A stretch of 64,000 bases of DNA from Kineothrix alysoides (lineage in GTDB: Bacteria > Bacillota > Clostridia > Lachnospirales > Lachnospiraceae). The position numbers and the translations under genes are program-made. Each line of letters begins with the position of its first letter. The first letter of the stretch is position 1. The notes beneath the pieces were generated by a model. It saw only the letters and a program-made list of their open reading frames with translations, had not been told where the DNA came from and did no database searches. Shown one piece after another: positions 8,802 through 17,971 of this stretch. The stretch is from NCBI RefSeq assembly GCF_000732725.1, contig NZ_JPNB01000003.1:186001-250000 (forward strand), read 5' to 3'.

Positions 8802-9091
8802 CGCTTTATGAAATTTTTTTTCTCATTTTTTGTTATTTCTTCGCTATTTTTCACTATTATCATGCTTTTTATCCAAATTTAGTGTGCGTAATGAAATTTT
8901 ATTTCTTGATTTTTCATTTGATTCAGTCTACAATGTGATTACAAAACTTTAGCTGACACATTTCTTTCATATCTTTCCCTAATATTTTTTAATTAAACAT
9001 AAATACTAATATTAGCTCAATATCAAAAAACGCAAAGAAAGGTCAGAAATCAAAAAGAGAATAAGGAAAAGGAAAGGAGATCAATTAAATT

Positions 9092-10075
9092 ATGAGTAAA
9101 AACAAATACATCGGACATCCTCTTCAGTTATCCGGCGTGGAGGAATACCGGCTTCTGGGAGGAAAAGGGGACGGTATGCACCTGCTTCGCATCCGCAACG
9201 GACTCGGAATCGACATGACCGTCTGCGCAGACCGCTGCTGCGACATTTCAGAGCTTTATTTCGACGGTTCGCGGATGAACTACACTTCCCCTTCCGGCTA
9301 TGTAAGCCCCCAGTATTTTCAGGAGGGCCGCGACGGTTTTGGATTCCTGAAATCCTTTAACTGCGGCTTGATCACCACATGCGGACTTCAGAATATCGGC
9401 GTTCCAAATGAAGAAAACGGCAAGCTTCACGGACTTCACGGCACCATCGGAAATATCCCTGCGGATCACATTTATTATGAAACCGATGAAGAAGCCATCC
9501 GTATTCACGCAACCATGCGTGACCATATAATGTTCGGTGCCAAGCTGACCCTTAACCGCACAATAACCGTTGGCCTTACGGATAATCTCATTTCCATCGA
9601 GGATACCGTAACTAACGAGGGTTCCGGCGAAGAAGCCGCTATGCTTCTCTATCACATAAACGTAGGCTATCCTCTCCTGGACGAGACTGCAAAGCTGGAA
9701 ATCAACTCCGATCAGGTGATTCCGAGGGATGACAGAGCTGCCGAGGATCTGGATACTTGGAATAAGATGTTAAAACCCGTTCCTAATTTCGTGGAGCAGT
9801 GCTATTATCATAAATTCGCAGAGAAAACTGCAAAAGTGAGAGTCAGCAACGAATCCATAGGAAAGGGCTTGGAGTTATCCTTCGACACCTCAGTTTTCCC
9901 CGAATTTACGGAATGGAAAATGATGGGAGAATACGATTACGTTTTAGGTATTGAGCCCTGCACCAACACGCTTGAAGGCCGAAATGCCATCGGCGAAAAG
10001 AAACAACTTCAGTATTTAGCTCCTGGACAGTCCAAGAAATATACTGCCGAGCTTCGTTTATTCAGAATCAAATAA
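9092..10075 (+). CDS. Aldose 1-epimerase-like protein (DUF4432 family)
   Basis: A 327-aa protein of the galactose-mutarotase-like beta-sandwich fold. Family hallmarks are VCADRCCDISELYFDG near residue 41, CGLITTCGLQNIGVPNEENG near 96, LHGLHGTIGNIPA with paired His near 112, and LLYHINVGYPLL near 187. Proteins of this group are found in sugar-utilisation loci and are thought to interconvert anomers, but many have no tested activity. GGAAAGGAG precedes the ATG. It is transcribed away from the aldolase operon and is followed by the cupin gene, fitting preparation of an incoming or intermediate sugar. Length is normal for the family. Confidence 0.82.
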   Translation: MSKNKYIGHPLQLSGVEEYRLLGGKGDGMHLLRIRNGLGIDMTVCADRCCDISELYFDGSRMNYTSPSGYVSPQYFQEGRDGFGFLKSFNCGLITTCGLQNIGVPNEENGKLHGLHGTIGNIPADHIYYETDEEAIRIHATMRDHIMFGAKLTLNRTITVGLTDNLISIEDTVTNEGSGEEAAMLLYHINVGYPLLDETAKLEINSDQVIPRDDRAAEDLDTWNKMLKPVPNFVEQCYYHKFAEKTAKVRVSNESIGKGLELSFDTSVFPEFTEWKMMGEYDYVLGIEPCTNTLEGRNAIGEKKQLQYLAPGQSKKYTAELRLFRIK

Positions 10076-10077
10076 AT

Positions 10078-10151
10078 GTTACAGTTCAGCCTTCGCAAAA
10101 TTGCATAGAGGCGCAATTCGGGCTTCGCGGTGCTGGAAGCTGATTTGTTAC
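10078..10151. repeat. Short copy of palindrome-ended repeat B
   Basis: Starts GTTACAGTTCAGCCTTC, identical to the start of the repeat at 44043, and ends GAAGCTGATTTGTTAC, a degenerate complement. About 74 bp, lying between two co-directional genes, so it would be transcribed as a hairpin. Confidence 0.65.
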
Positions 10152-10186
10152 CAATAAATCATATAACACTTAAGGAGGTACCAACA

Positions 10187-11383
10187 ATGAGTAAGGTAAG
10201 AAAAGTATTTGAACAAGGAAAGGGAGTTTTTCATCTCGCTCCCACATGGGTTCCCCGCGGCTTCAATGAGCCGGGCCATCGTCTGAGATTGCATCCTGAC
10301 GACTACTATGCTTTCGGTATGGATCGCGGAGGTATCTGCGAGCGCTGGATGGGATCTACCACGGTAGCGTTAAACGGCCCCAAGACCGGTGCTACGGAAG
10401 GTATGAGCTTCGTCTACGACGATGAAACCGGAGAAAAAATATTATTTAAGGACTGCGTGGATGAACTGGGCGCAGACCTGATCGGCGAAAGCCTTCAGGC
10501 AAAATACGGCACATGGCCGACCTTTGCCAAATTATACGACTATGACAAGCCGTTATTCCATCATCTGCACCTGACCGAGGAAATGGCAAACCGCATCGGC
10601 ATGCATGGCAAGCCGGAGGCTTATTACTTCCCGGTACAGTACAACTCTTCCTATTTGGGACGTTTCCCGCTGACTTACTTCGGTTTCGACCCGTCCACTA
10701 CGAAGGAGGAAGTGAAGGAATGTCTGCGCAACTACGATAAAAAGGATACACGTATCACAGAACTGTCCCGCGCTTACCGCATTCAGCTCGGTACAGGCTG
10801 GTATACGGCGGCCGGCGTTATTCATGCTCCCGCTTCTCTCGTAACCTTCGAGCCTCAGTGGAACAGCGATGTTAATACTATTATGGAAAATGTCACCATG
10901 GGCGAGGTTAACCCTCACAATCTTCTGACCGACTGCCAGCCGGAATCGGAAAAAGACAATATCGACGCTTTATTCAGCCAGATCGACTGGGAAGAAAGCA
11001 CCCGTTCCGATTACAAGGAAAAATATTTCCGCGCTCCTAAGGTACGTGAAACAAATCAGGAAGGCCTTAGCGAAAAATGGGTGGCTTACGCCAACGAATG
11101 GGTAGCTGCAAAAGAAATTACCGTTGCTCCCAAGGCTTCCGTTGTTGTTAAGGACGCTGCTTGCTATACTGCCTTGGTCGTTCAAGGACATGGTACTTTC
11201 GGCGCTTACGAATGCGCAGCTCCAGAGCTTCTTAGATTTGAGGATATATCCGGAGACGAGTTCTTCGTATCCGAAGCGGCTGCGGGAGAAGGTATTACCA
11301 TTACCAATACCGGCGCTTATGAACCCCTCGTTATCTTACAGAATTTTGCGAACAACAACAAAGAAGTTCCTGCTACTGTTTAA
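10187..11383 (+). CDS. Cupin-fold protein, phosphomannose-isomerase-like sugar isomerase candidate
   Basis: A 398-aa protein with two cupin-like halves. HHLHLTEEMANRIGMHGKPEAYYFP near residue 127, split here as HHLHLTE and GKPEAYYFP, gives the His-x-His and Glu metal ligands seen in type I phosphomannose isomerases. TGWYTAAGVIHAPASLVTFE near 202 supplies a second His-bearing strand. It could isomerise an aldose and ketose in the same pathway as the upstream epimerase-like gene. AAGGAGG lies 8 bases before the ATG at 10187, so I trimmed an in-frame upstream extension. I do not recognise a precise characterised orthologue, and the substrate is unknown. Confidence 0.7.
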   Translation: MSKVRKVFEQGKGVFHLAPTWVPRGFNEPGHRLRLHPDDYYAFGMDRGGICERWMGSTTVALNGPKTGATEGMSFVYDDETGEKILFKDCVDELGADLIGESLQAKYGTWPTFAKLYDYDKPLFHHLHLTEEMANRIGMHGKPEAYYFPVQYNSSYLGRFPLTYFGFDPSTTKEEVKECLRNYDKKDTRITELSRAYRIQLGTGWYTAAGVIHAPASLVTFEPQWNSDVNTIMENVTMGEVNPHNLLTDCQPESEKDNIDALFSQIDWEESTRSDYKEKYFRAPKVRETNQEGLSEKWVAYANEWVAAKEITVAPKASVVVKDAACYTALVVQGHGTFGAYECAAPELLRFEDISGDEFFVSEAAAGEGITITNTGAYEPLVILQNFANNNKEVPATV

Positions 11384-11390
11384 AAACAAT

Positions 11391-11465
11391 ATAAGGCAAG
11401 CGGCTTGCCGCTTGCCTTATATCAACCAACAAAAACTCCGGGAATCCATAATCCGGAGTTTTTTA
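11391..11465 (+). terminator. Tandem hairpins ending the cupin transcript
   Basis: First a perfect 14-bp stem with a 2-base loop (11391-11420), then AAAACTCCGG paired with CCGGAGTTTT (11431-11465) followed by T residues, a canonical intrinsic terminator. Confidence 0.85.
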
Positions 11466-11572
11466 ATCTGATTTTCCATACTGATTTCTTGAAGATAACC
11501 CAATCAGAACTTGTAATATTATAGAAGTCCCCGGAGAAGTTGGCTTGCCCGCAAAAATTGAGTTTACCATAA

Positions 11573-12145
11573 TCACAATAATGCAATGAGGTCAGATTTT
11601 TCATAACGATTGTGGCCTTGCAAACTCTTTTTATATTTCCAGCATTGAATAGCCTCTTCTAAAGATTTCCCTGCATTATTTGCAAAAAAATCTCGAATGT
11701 AAGTATTGTATTCAAATTGTTTGCCAATAGCTGTTTTACCTTTTTTCTTTTCTTCTAAAATTTGATAATAAGCAGAGACTGCTTCGCTATAAGTCTTACC
11801 AGTATTCTCTTTTAACCACTTCTGGAAGTCAACATTAAAAGAAAAGCTCTTACCGATTCTTTCTTTGAAAAACACCCGATGCTTTTCCGTACAAACAAAA
11901 TCAGGTTCTATTTTCTCAGTATCCAGAATAGAATCAATATTTGACGGCTTTTTAGTTTTAGTGTGAACAGGCAGCACCTCGCCAGTATCAAGAAAACAAG
12001 CGATTCTTTCCGTAATTTCTATTTTCCCGCCAGAGGTTGGAAGCTTGTTTTCCCTGCAAAAATCCACAAGTTCTTCTTTTAAGTAATAAAAGCTGCAGAA
12101 TGTTTTCCCGCTTAATTGCTTATCTAAATTTGGCCTTCCATTCAT
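11573..12145 (-). CDS. SAP and DUF6434 domain protein
   Basis: A 190-aa protein. Residues about 23-53 (LKEELVDFCRENKLPTSGGK then IEITERIACFL) form a SAP motif, a short helix-turn-helix known for DNA binding. Residues about 83-165 match the DUF6434 pattern (HRVFFKERIGKSFSFNVDFQ, then WLKENTGKTYSEAVSAYYQI and IRDFFANNAGKSLEEAIQCW). Such proteins are small, widespread in Firmicutes and of unknown role. The gene is more A/T-rich than the flanking sugar genes and lies directly beside an IS110 element, which suggests acquired DNA. GAGGAGA precedes the ATG. It is transcribed alone; no partner gene is evident. Confidence 0.75.
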   Translation of the reverse strand: MNGRPNLDKQLSGKTFCSFYYLKEELVDFCRENKLPTSGGKIEITERIACFLDTGEVLPVHTKTKKPSNIDSILDTEKIEPDFVCTEKHRVFFKERIGKSFSFNVDFQKWLKENTGKTYSEAVSAYYQILEEKKKGKTAIGKQFEYNTYIRDFFANNAGKSLEEAIQCWKYKKSLQGHNRYEKSDLIALL

Positions 12146-12236
12146 TTGTATTCTCCTCGTATAATATGTTTATCACCAAGATTTCTATTTGGTATAAGCA
12201 TATTTTTTTTAATATCTATTACTTAGTTACTTAAGA

Positions 12237-12457
12237 TTATCCCAATGGTAAAATATCAAAAGAGATATTTACCGGAAGGTGCTGCTTATTCTCCTTGCGA
12301 CACTTTAATAGTGATTGCTAAGTTAGCTTTCAGCCTGACTTAAATTGCTTTGCTGCTAACACAGATGTTGCGTCCTGACTAGATAGTCCGGCAAGATGGT
12401 TCTAATCAGTGAATGCTAATTACGCGAGGTTGCTGTCAGCATTTAAGATTGGGATAA
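12237..12457 (+). ncRNA. Candidate bridge-RNA region of the IS110 element
   Basis: TTATCCCAAT (12237-12246) is exactly complementary to ATTGGGATAA (12448-12457), closing a region with internal hairpins such as GTAAAATATC / GATATTTAC. It lies directly upstream of the transposase, where IS110 elements are known to encode the RNA that recognises target and donor DNA. Structure is by eye only. Confidence 0.5.
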
Positions 12458-12507
12458 CCTTTTGTTTTATATCTTCACAAATACTTAGTCGGAAAGGCGG
12501 TGATCAC

Positions 12508-13791
12508 ATGTTGAAGATTAATTACATGTCTACCTTATTTGTTGGTATCGATGTTAGTTCCAAATCCAACGTCGTATGTGCTATTGATTTTTATAAGAAC
12601 CCCTTGATTAAATCAACTGTTACTAATAATCAGCCTGGTGCTTATTCTTTGATATGTCAGCTCTTAGATGTATTTCACAAACATACTGATTTGAATACCG
12701 TTGTTATTGCTTTAGAGTCCACATCTATTTATAGCCTACATATCGCTAATTACCTTTCTTCCTGCGAAGAATTAATGCCGTACCATCCTTATGTGTTCTG
12801 CCTTAATCCTAAAATGACTGCCAACTACAGAAAATCATTTATTGGTATGAATAAGACCGATTTACTTGATGCCTTTGTTATTGCTGATTTTGCTCGTGTT
12901 GGTCGTATTGAAACTGATCCATGGCGTGGCTCTCAGTTCCTTGCTCTACAACGCCTTACAAGACACAGACTGCATCTTGTGGAAGCTCTCACTCGTGAGA
13001 AAACCTACATGGTTTCCAATATGTTTCTAAAATTTAGTGAACTTCCCATTCTTCCAAAGGAAGAACAGCCTTTTTGCGATAACTATGGCTCTACGGCAGC
13101 TTCTGTACTAACTGAATTCTTCTCAATGGAAGATATCATTAATGCTTCTCCCGAAGAACTTATTTCATTTCTAGGAGAAAAGAGCAGAAACCGAATTGAA
13201 AATCTTGAAGGTACAGCTTCACTTTTGCAGAAAGCAGCCAGAGATTCTTATCGTTTGGATAAATGTCTCTATGAACCCTTAAATATCTCTCTTGCCTGCT
13301 CATTCAACTGTATTGATGCATTTAAACAGGAGATAAAGATAATTGATAAAGCTATTGAAAAATCCATTGCTGGGCTTAATCCAAACGCTTACACCATTCT
13401 GATGTCTATTGATGGCATAGGTCCTGTATTTGCTTCCGGCATACTTGCTGAAATAGGTGATATCTCAGGCTTTCATTCACAGGATGCTCTTGCAAAATAT
13501 GCTGGGCTTACATGGACACGTGCTCAATCAGGTGAATTTGAGGCTGATGAAAGCCGGATGACCAAAGCCGGTAACCGCTACCTTCGCTATTACTTAGGCG
13601 AAGCTGCTAACAGTATGAAAAACCACTCTTCTGAGTACAGAAACTTTTACTATAAAAAGTATAATGAAGTCCCAAAACATAAACACAAAAGAGCACTCAC
13701 GTTGACGTCTCGTAAACTAGTACGGTTAATCTTTGGGTTGCTGACCAAAGAGAAACTGTATTCCACCGATAAGGCAGATGCTTTGTCGTAA
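12508..13791 (+). CDS. IS110-family transposase (DEDD recombinase)
   Basis: A 427-aa protein. The N-terminal RuvC-like DEDD domain starts with LFVGIDVSSKSNVV (first Asp), continues with VVIALESTSIYS (Glu) and has NKTDLLDAFVIADFAR (paired Asp). The C-terminal Transposase_20 domain has LMSIDGIGPVFASGILAEIG followed by KYAGLTW and TKAGNRYLRYYLGEAA, including the region of the essential Ser. The start at 12508 (MLKINYMS) is chosen because AAAGGCGG lies before it; an upstream in-frame extension would run through the structured leader. The frame is intact, so the element may be active. It works with an element-encoded bridge RNA in characterised relatives. Confidence 0.92.
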   Translation: MLKINYMSTLFVGIDVSSKSNVVCAIDFYKNPLIKSTVTNNQPGAYSLICQLLDVFHKHTDLNTVVIALESTSIYSLHIANYLSSCEELMPYHPYVFCLNPKMTANYRKSFIGMNKTDLLDAFVIADFARVGRIETDPWRGSQFLALQRLTRHRLHLVEALTREKTYMVSNMFLKFSELPILPKEEQPFCDNYGSTAASVLTEFFSMEDIINASPEELISFLGEKSRNRIENLEGTASLLQKAARDSYRLDKCLYEPLNISLACSFNCIDAFKQEIKIIDKAIEKSIAGLNPNAYTILMSIDGIGPVFASGILAEIGDISGFHSQDALAKYAGLTWTRAQSGEFEADESRMTKAGNRYLRYYLGEAANSMKNHSSEYRNFYYKKYNEVPKHKHKRALTLTSRKLVRLIFGLLTKEKLYSTDKADALS

Positions 13792-13808
13792 ATACGACTA
13801 AATCAGCT

Positions 13809-13832
13809 TACGTTTTTGTAAGAAAAAACGTA
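13809..13832 (+). terminator. Hairpin after the transposase gene
   Basis: ACGTTTTT pairs with AAAAACGT around a short loop, shortly after the transposase stop. The following bases to 14113 contain no gene I can support. Confidence 0.5.
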
Positions 13833-14113
13833 GGTTTATTAAGGTACTTTTTCTTTAAACAATACATTCAAAAATCTTTTAAATCGAATCTTGACATATC
13901 ACCAGATTGCTAATTTATATTTTTGCCAACATCTCATTTTGAGAACAGCCATTATCTTTTGCAATTTACCAACTTTAGGCTAACATTTCTTTTCCAAAAC
14001 CTTTGCTCCTGAATTCACGTCTATTGTTCCTTTTTCACCAGACTCCGCGACAGAGCCTCCATATACTGAATATGTAAATAATTGAAATTGCCGGTTGTGT
14101 TCAGCGGGAGTAC

Positions 14114-14959
14114 TTAACAGTCTGATAAAAACTTTAAAACATCATGTTCAGATTGCTTTCGCACCTTTTCACAAACCTTTGGATGCAGCAATTCGTCTTT
14201 TGACATCAGCCTCATTAAATTTAGATGTTTATATTTCTTCATGTCGGGCATGATTCCTATAAAATGGCCGCCATTCTCATAAACGTGGGTATGCAATTTT
14301 TCATGATATCTCACGGCCTCAATTCGCAGGCGCATTTTATCCACCGAAGTTGAAGCGGGCCACGAACAATCCTTTTTACCGGCCAGCAGCAATATATTGC
14401 CGCTGATATTTTCGACAGGTATTTCCGCTTTTTCATCTGATTCATATGCTTTGGAAAAGTACTTATACATTGGCAGCGTATCGTCTATAGATGTGTAGTT
14501 GTACGGCTTGCCCCGGTATGTTAAAAAGCTTTGACCAGACACCTTTTTCTTTGTGATAAAGCCCTCAGGAATAATATGAGTGGGCGAAACTGCAATCACA
14601 GCGGATACGTCTTTGAATACGACTCCGGCCATTAAAGCAAGTATGGAGCCCATTGACACACCGTAAGTGACTATCTTTTGAAACTGATTATTGTTGTATC
14701 GTTTAAGCATAGCAATGGCTTTTTCAACCATGTCCAAGGGCACCATATTAAACGATTGAGGCAGTCCGATACCCTTACAATAATAAAGAGCTAACGACGC
14801 AAACCCGTCTTCGGCAAGTTTTTCGGCAAGCAGCCCGGCAGAAATAAACTTACCCTCACCACCCATAAAAATGATAATGACTTTTTCACCGTGGTTTTGC
14901 GGGTCGTACAGCTGCCCTCTGAATCCGTCTACCGAAACAATATAATCATGCAATTTCAT
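14114..14959 (-). CDS. Alpha/beta hydrolase, BAAT/acyl-CoA thioesterase C-terminal-like
   Basis: A 281-aa alpha/beta-hydrolase. The nucleophile elbow is YGVSMGS near residue 98, the acid is probably the Asp in LLAGKKDCSWPAS near 210, and the His is in YENGGHF near 243, a complete triad. The central part (SPTHIIPEGF...PYNYTS) and the C-terminal DCSWPAS-motif are typical of the BAAT_C family (bile-acid-CoA:amino acid N-acyltransferase/acyl-CoA thioesterase C-terminal domain). It lacks the N-terminal thioesterase domain of the mammalian proteins. The substrate is unknown. AGGAG precedes the ATG. It stands alone between an IS element and a sugar locus. Confidence 0.72.
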   Translation of the reverse strand: MKLHDYIVSVDGFRGQLYDPQNHGEKVIIIFMGGEGKFISAGLLAEKLAEDGFASLALYYCKGIGLPQSFNMVPLDMVEKAIAMLKRYNNNQFQKIVTYGVSMGSILALMAGVVFKDVSAVIAVSPTHIIPEGFITKKKVSGQSFLTYRGKPYNYTSIDDTLPMYKYFSKAYESDEKAEIPVENISGNILLLAGKKDCSWPASTSVDKMRLRIEAVRYHEKLHTHVYENGGHFIGIMPDMKKYKHLNLMRLMSKDELLHPKVCEKVRKQSEHDVLKFLSDC

Positions 14960-15279
14960 AAAAATCTCCTGACTTTATCCGCTCTCTGTACAATATCCGA
15001 ATTCGTATGGTAAAAATAATCAGCAGTTATAGTTTAAGAGAGGTCCTCAAAACGTGATTTCTGCACCGGATAACTATATCTTACCATTCTTTTTATCATA
15101 TTTCTACCCTAACGCATTAACTGCATTCCCTTTCCTTTCCACTTTTCGGTTGTCTGTCTTACGCCCCCCCTTTTCCGCATCTCTAATGTATCGCCGGTCA
15201 TGGTTTTGAGTTCTGGATAGTCAACTTATATCACATAGCTGTCAATTTCCAGTTTCAGGCAGGCGGGCAGACACGAAAA
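14960..15279. other. Non-coding stretch between hydrolase and PfkB genes
   Basis: About 320 bp with a pyrimidine-rich section. No convincing gene or RNA is seen; the hydrolase promoter must lie at its left end. Confidence 0.4.
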
Positions 15280-15331
15280 TAAACGCTGAAACCCTCATAC
15301 CACTATGTGTTTGCGAGTTTTCAGCGTTTTA
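15280..15331 (-). terminator. Terminator after the PfkB kinase gene
   Basis: AAACGCTGAAA pairs with TTTCAGCGTTT across a loop of about 27 bases; T-rich on both strands, so it could act in either direction. Confidence 0.6.
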
Positions 15332-15390
15332 ATATTGGTGTTAGACTTAAAATTACGCTTGTCAAGACAGAAGAAAAGTACTATTTTTCA

Positions 15391-16515
15391 TCAATTTCTT
15401 TCCCAGCCCGCTTCTATCTTACGTTCCAGCTCCTCGAAGGATAAAAGTCCTCCCAAAGCATCGTAGGTTTCCACACAGGATGCACCCGAAGCCGCCGCGA
15501 AATCCACACATTTTTCCCACGGATACCCTTTCAGTATAGCGGTCAAGAACGCTGCGATGCACGTATCTCCTGCACCGGTAGCAGAGAGCACTTTCCGGGG
15601 CTTGAAGCTTCTCGCAAAGTGACTTATGCTGCCCCATCCGTTTACTATAGGCAGGAAATCTTCGCCGATGCCGTCAAGAACTTCCTGCGTATTGGTGGCG
15701 AAATAAAGCCCTGCACTGCCGCATTTTATAAGAATTATCTTCGCGCCAAAGCTTAGGAGTGTATCTGCCAGAGGTTTCACATCCGAGGTATTCAGCACGG
15801 AGGCCATATCCTTTCCTCCTGCCCTTTGCTTCCACTCCTTAAAACGGTCTTTGTCCAGCATGTAACACAATTCTTCAGCACTTGGTACGAAAATATCCAG
15901 ATATGGCATAACGTTCTTCAAAATCTTCTGCCAATCGGCTTGTCCCACTTCTGCCCTTTCATCGATGCCGCAAGTATCTAAAGAAGTGACAACATTCAAC
16001 GCTTTTACCCGCTTAAAGATTTCTATTAATTCTCTGCCGTCTTCCTTATACATTCTATACATGGCAGGGGGATAACCGAAATGAAACAGCCTCGCTTTTT
16101 CCACCAGCTCATAATCGATATCTTCCGGCCCGAAGGTATCGTTTCCTCCCGGATAGTGGAGAAATATCCTATCGATTCCGGCCGGTGCAAGCACAACAGA
16201 GTATGCGGTTCCTTCTTTTTGTGAAATAATCATATTTTCTGTCGTCGTATAGTTGGAATATTGCTGCAGTACAATTTTTCCCAAATCGTCGTCTCCAACC
16301 TTGCCCATCAGCCTCGCATTGACTCCGAATTTACACATGGCAAGTCCTGTATTAGATACACATCCTCCTGCATGGATATCCGCATTTCCCATAAATACCG
16401 TTTTGGAGGGAATCAATATCTGTCCGATTTCCTCCACCTCCGGCGTAATGAATACCGGCGTGAAGTCAAGACACGTCAATCCCGCAACCACAGCTTCCAA
16501 TGTTTTTTTCTGCAT
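15391..16515 (-). CDS. PfkB/ribokinase-family carbohydrate kinase
   Basis: A 374-aa kinase of the PfkB family. GGCVSNTGLAMCKFG near residue 47 is the substrate-binding signature, and LSATGAGDTCIAAFLTAILK near 320 is the ATP-site signature with the catalytic Asp. It is about 50 residues longer than typical ribokinases, with an insertion after residue 225 (DKDRFKEWKQRAGGKDMASV). It should phosphorylate a sugar or sugar phosphate. The start at 16515 (MQKKTLEAV) has GAAAGGAT 8 bases upstream; ATGs at 16527 and 16536 are alternatives. It is divergent from the ROK regulator gene, which probably controls it. Confidence 0.85.
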   Translation of the reverse strand: MQKKTLEAVVAGLTCLDFTPVFITPEVEEIGQILIPSKTVFMGNADIHAGGCVSNTGLAMCKFGVNARLMGKVGDDDLGKIVLQQYSNYTTTENMIISQKEGTAYSVVLAPAGIDRIFLHYPGGNDTFGPEDIDYELVEKARLFHFGYPPAMYRMYKEDGRELIEIFKRVKALNVVTSLDTCGIDERAEVGQADWQKILKNVMPYLDIFVPSAEELCYMLDKDRFKEWKQRAGGKDMASVLNTSDVKPLADTLLSFGAKIILIKCGSAGLYFATNTQEVLDGIGEDFLPIVNGWGSISHFARSFKPRKVLSATGAGDTCIAAFLTAILKGYPWEKCVDFAAASGASCVETYDALGGLLSFEELERKIEAGWERN

Positions 16516-16723
16516 ATTTTTCATCCTTTCTCGCATATCTGCCTTACCTCTTGGTAATTTCTTACACCAAATTCGCTGTCAACTCATCTTTTTTAGTCAC
16601 CTTTTCATTTTTCCCTTGCCTACACTATAACATTTTTTTCATTTTTTACAATCCCCAGTTTGTCTTTCTATTAGCTACTGGCAGAATTTTAATTTTCATG
16701 TATAATTATTATATGAACCCACA

Positions 16724-16746
16724 AACGTTATCATCAACAACGTTAC
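16724..16746. promoter_or_regulatory. AACGTTA repeated site upstream of the ROK gene
   Basis: AACGTTA at 16724 and again at 16739, 15 bp apart, in the divergent intergenic region between the PfkB and ROK genes. AACGTT is itself palindromic. Possible operator; no further support. Confidence 0.3.
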
Positions 16747-16785
16747 AGTGCTACATTATGTCATAAAAGAAAGCAGGCCCTATCC

Positions 16786-17904
16786 ATGAAACGATCAAAG
16801 CAAAACGACAAGCCGGAAAGCAGTATCGTGCGCGTAGCCAGGTATATCCTGGAACAGGAGGAGACCTCCAAGAACGAAATCGCTTCCGCCTTAAACCTAA
16901 GCATGCCCACCACGCTGCAATGCGTAAAGGACTTAATCAATCAGGGTATCATTCAGGAATCCGGGGAATATGAATCTACAGGCGGGCGCAAGGCGAAGAC
17001 CCTTTCCGTCGTCGAGACACTGCACTACTCCGTAGGCATTGAAATTACTGCAAATCATATTTCCTTCGTCATCATCGACATGAAAGCCAATATCATTGAC
17101 ACTCTGCGCACCCGCCTCGTCTTCCATCACGCGGAGCGCTATTACGCTACGTTGGCCAAAAAGCTTACGCAGTTCATCTGGGATTCCGGCGTACCCCAGA
17201 GCAAGATTCTGGGAGTAGGCATTTCCATTCCGGGTATCGTCATCAGTTCTGAAAACCGTCTGGTGATATCCCATGTTTTATACTTAAAAGACATCGACTT
17301 GAACTCATTGGCAAAGCATATACCTTATCCTGTCTGCTTTGAAAACGATGCCGTATGCGCCGCCATGGCTGAGCTGAAACATTTTCATAACAACATGCTG
17401 TATCTTTCCTTAAGCAATTCCGTAGGAGGTGCTATTTTCTTAAATAACGAGCTGTATTACGGCAACCATTTTCGAAGCGGTGAATTCGGACATATGTTAA
17501 TCGAGCCTGACGGAAAGCAATGTTACTGCGGCAAATGCGGCTGTGCCGACGCTTATTGTTCCGCAAAGATTCTGGCAAATTACGCCAAGGGAAATTTAAG
17601 TGCCTTTTTCAAAAAACTTCAGGAAGGCGATGCAGAGATCCAGATTGCCTGGAGCCATTATTTGAAATATCTGGCAATCATCGCATCCAACTTGCACCTC
17701 ACTTTCGACTGTGACATCATTCTCGGCGGCTATGTAGGCAGCTACATCGAACCGTACCTTCCCGAGCTGTGGGATAATATGCAGGAATATCTTCTTTTCG
17801 AGCAGGATAACAGTTTTCTTCATCCGTGCCGTTTCCAGCAGAATGCGGCAGGCGTAGGCATTGCTATGCACTTTATTAATCAGTTTTTCTCAAAAATAAA
17901 CTAA
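16786..17904 (+). CDS. ROK-family transcriptional regulator
   Basis: A 372-aa protein with an N-terminal winged-helix (residues about 15-65: SKNEIASALNLSMPTTLQCV recognition helix) followed by a ROK sugar-kinase-like domain. GVGISIPGIV near 145 and SVGGAIFLNNELYYG near 209 are ROK signatures. The zinc-binding motif is GHMLIEPDGKQCYCGKCGC with a His and clustered Cys near 235-255. Such proteins (XylR, NagC) release DNA on binding a sugar. It sits between the divergent PfkB gene and the dehydrogenase pair. The palindrome ACTTT-N3-AAAGT, present at the dehydrogenase promoter and at the aldolase promoter, is a good candidate for its operator. Confidence 0.9.
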   Translation: MKRSKQNDKPESSIVRVARYILEQEETSKNEIASALNLSMPTTLQCVKDLINQGIIQESGEYESTGGRKAKTLSVVETLHYSVGIEITANHISFVIIDMKANIIDTLRTRLVFHHAERYYATLAKKLTQFIWDSGVPQSKILGVGISIPGIVISSENRLVISHVLYLKDIDLNSLAKHIPYPVCFENDAVCAAMAELKHFHNNMLYLSLSNSVGGAIFLNNELYYGNHFRSGEFGHMLIEPDGKQCYCGKCGCADAYCSAKILANYAKGNLSAFFKKLQEGDAEIQIAWSHYLKYLAIIASNLHLTFDCDIILGGYVGSYIEPYLPELWDNMQEYLLFEQDNSFLHPCRFQQNAAGVGIAMHFINQFFSKIN

Positions 17905-17936
17905 TAAAATAATTTTCGTTTTTTCTTTTGTTGCCC

Positions 17937-17965
17937 TTGACAAAATCTTTTTTTTGTATGATAAT
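17937..17965 (+). promoter_or_regulatory. SigmaA promoter of the dehydrogenase pair
   Basis: TTGACA (17937-17942), 17-bp spacer, GATAAT (17960-17965), just after the ROK gene, so the ADH/SDR pair is transcribed from its own start. Confidence 0.75.
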
Positions 17966-17971
17966 TAAATC

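Larger units (their letters stand above)
12230..13850 (+). mobile_element. IS110-family insertion sequence
   Basis: Contains one transposase gene with about 270 bp of structured non-coding DNA on its 5' side and a short 3' end, the layout of IS110-group elements whose long end encodes a bridge RNA. Exact borders cannot be set: this family lacks terminal inverted repeats and target duplications, so the limits given are approximate. Confidence 0.75.
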
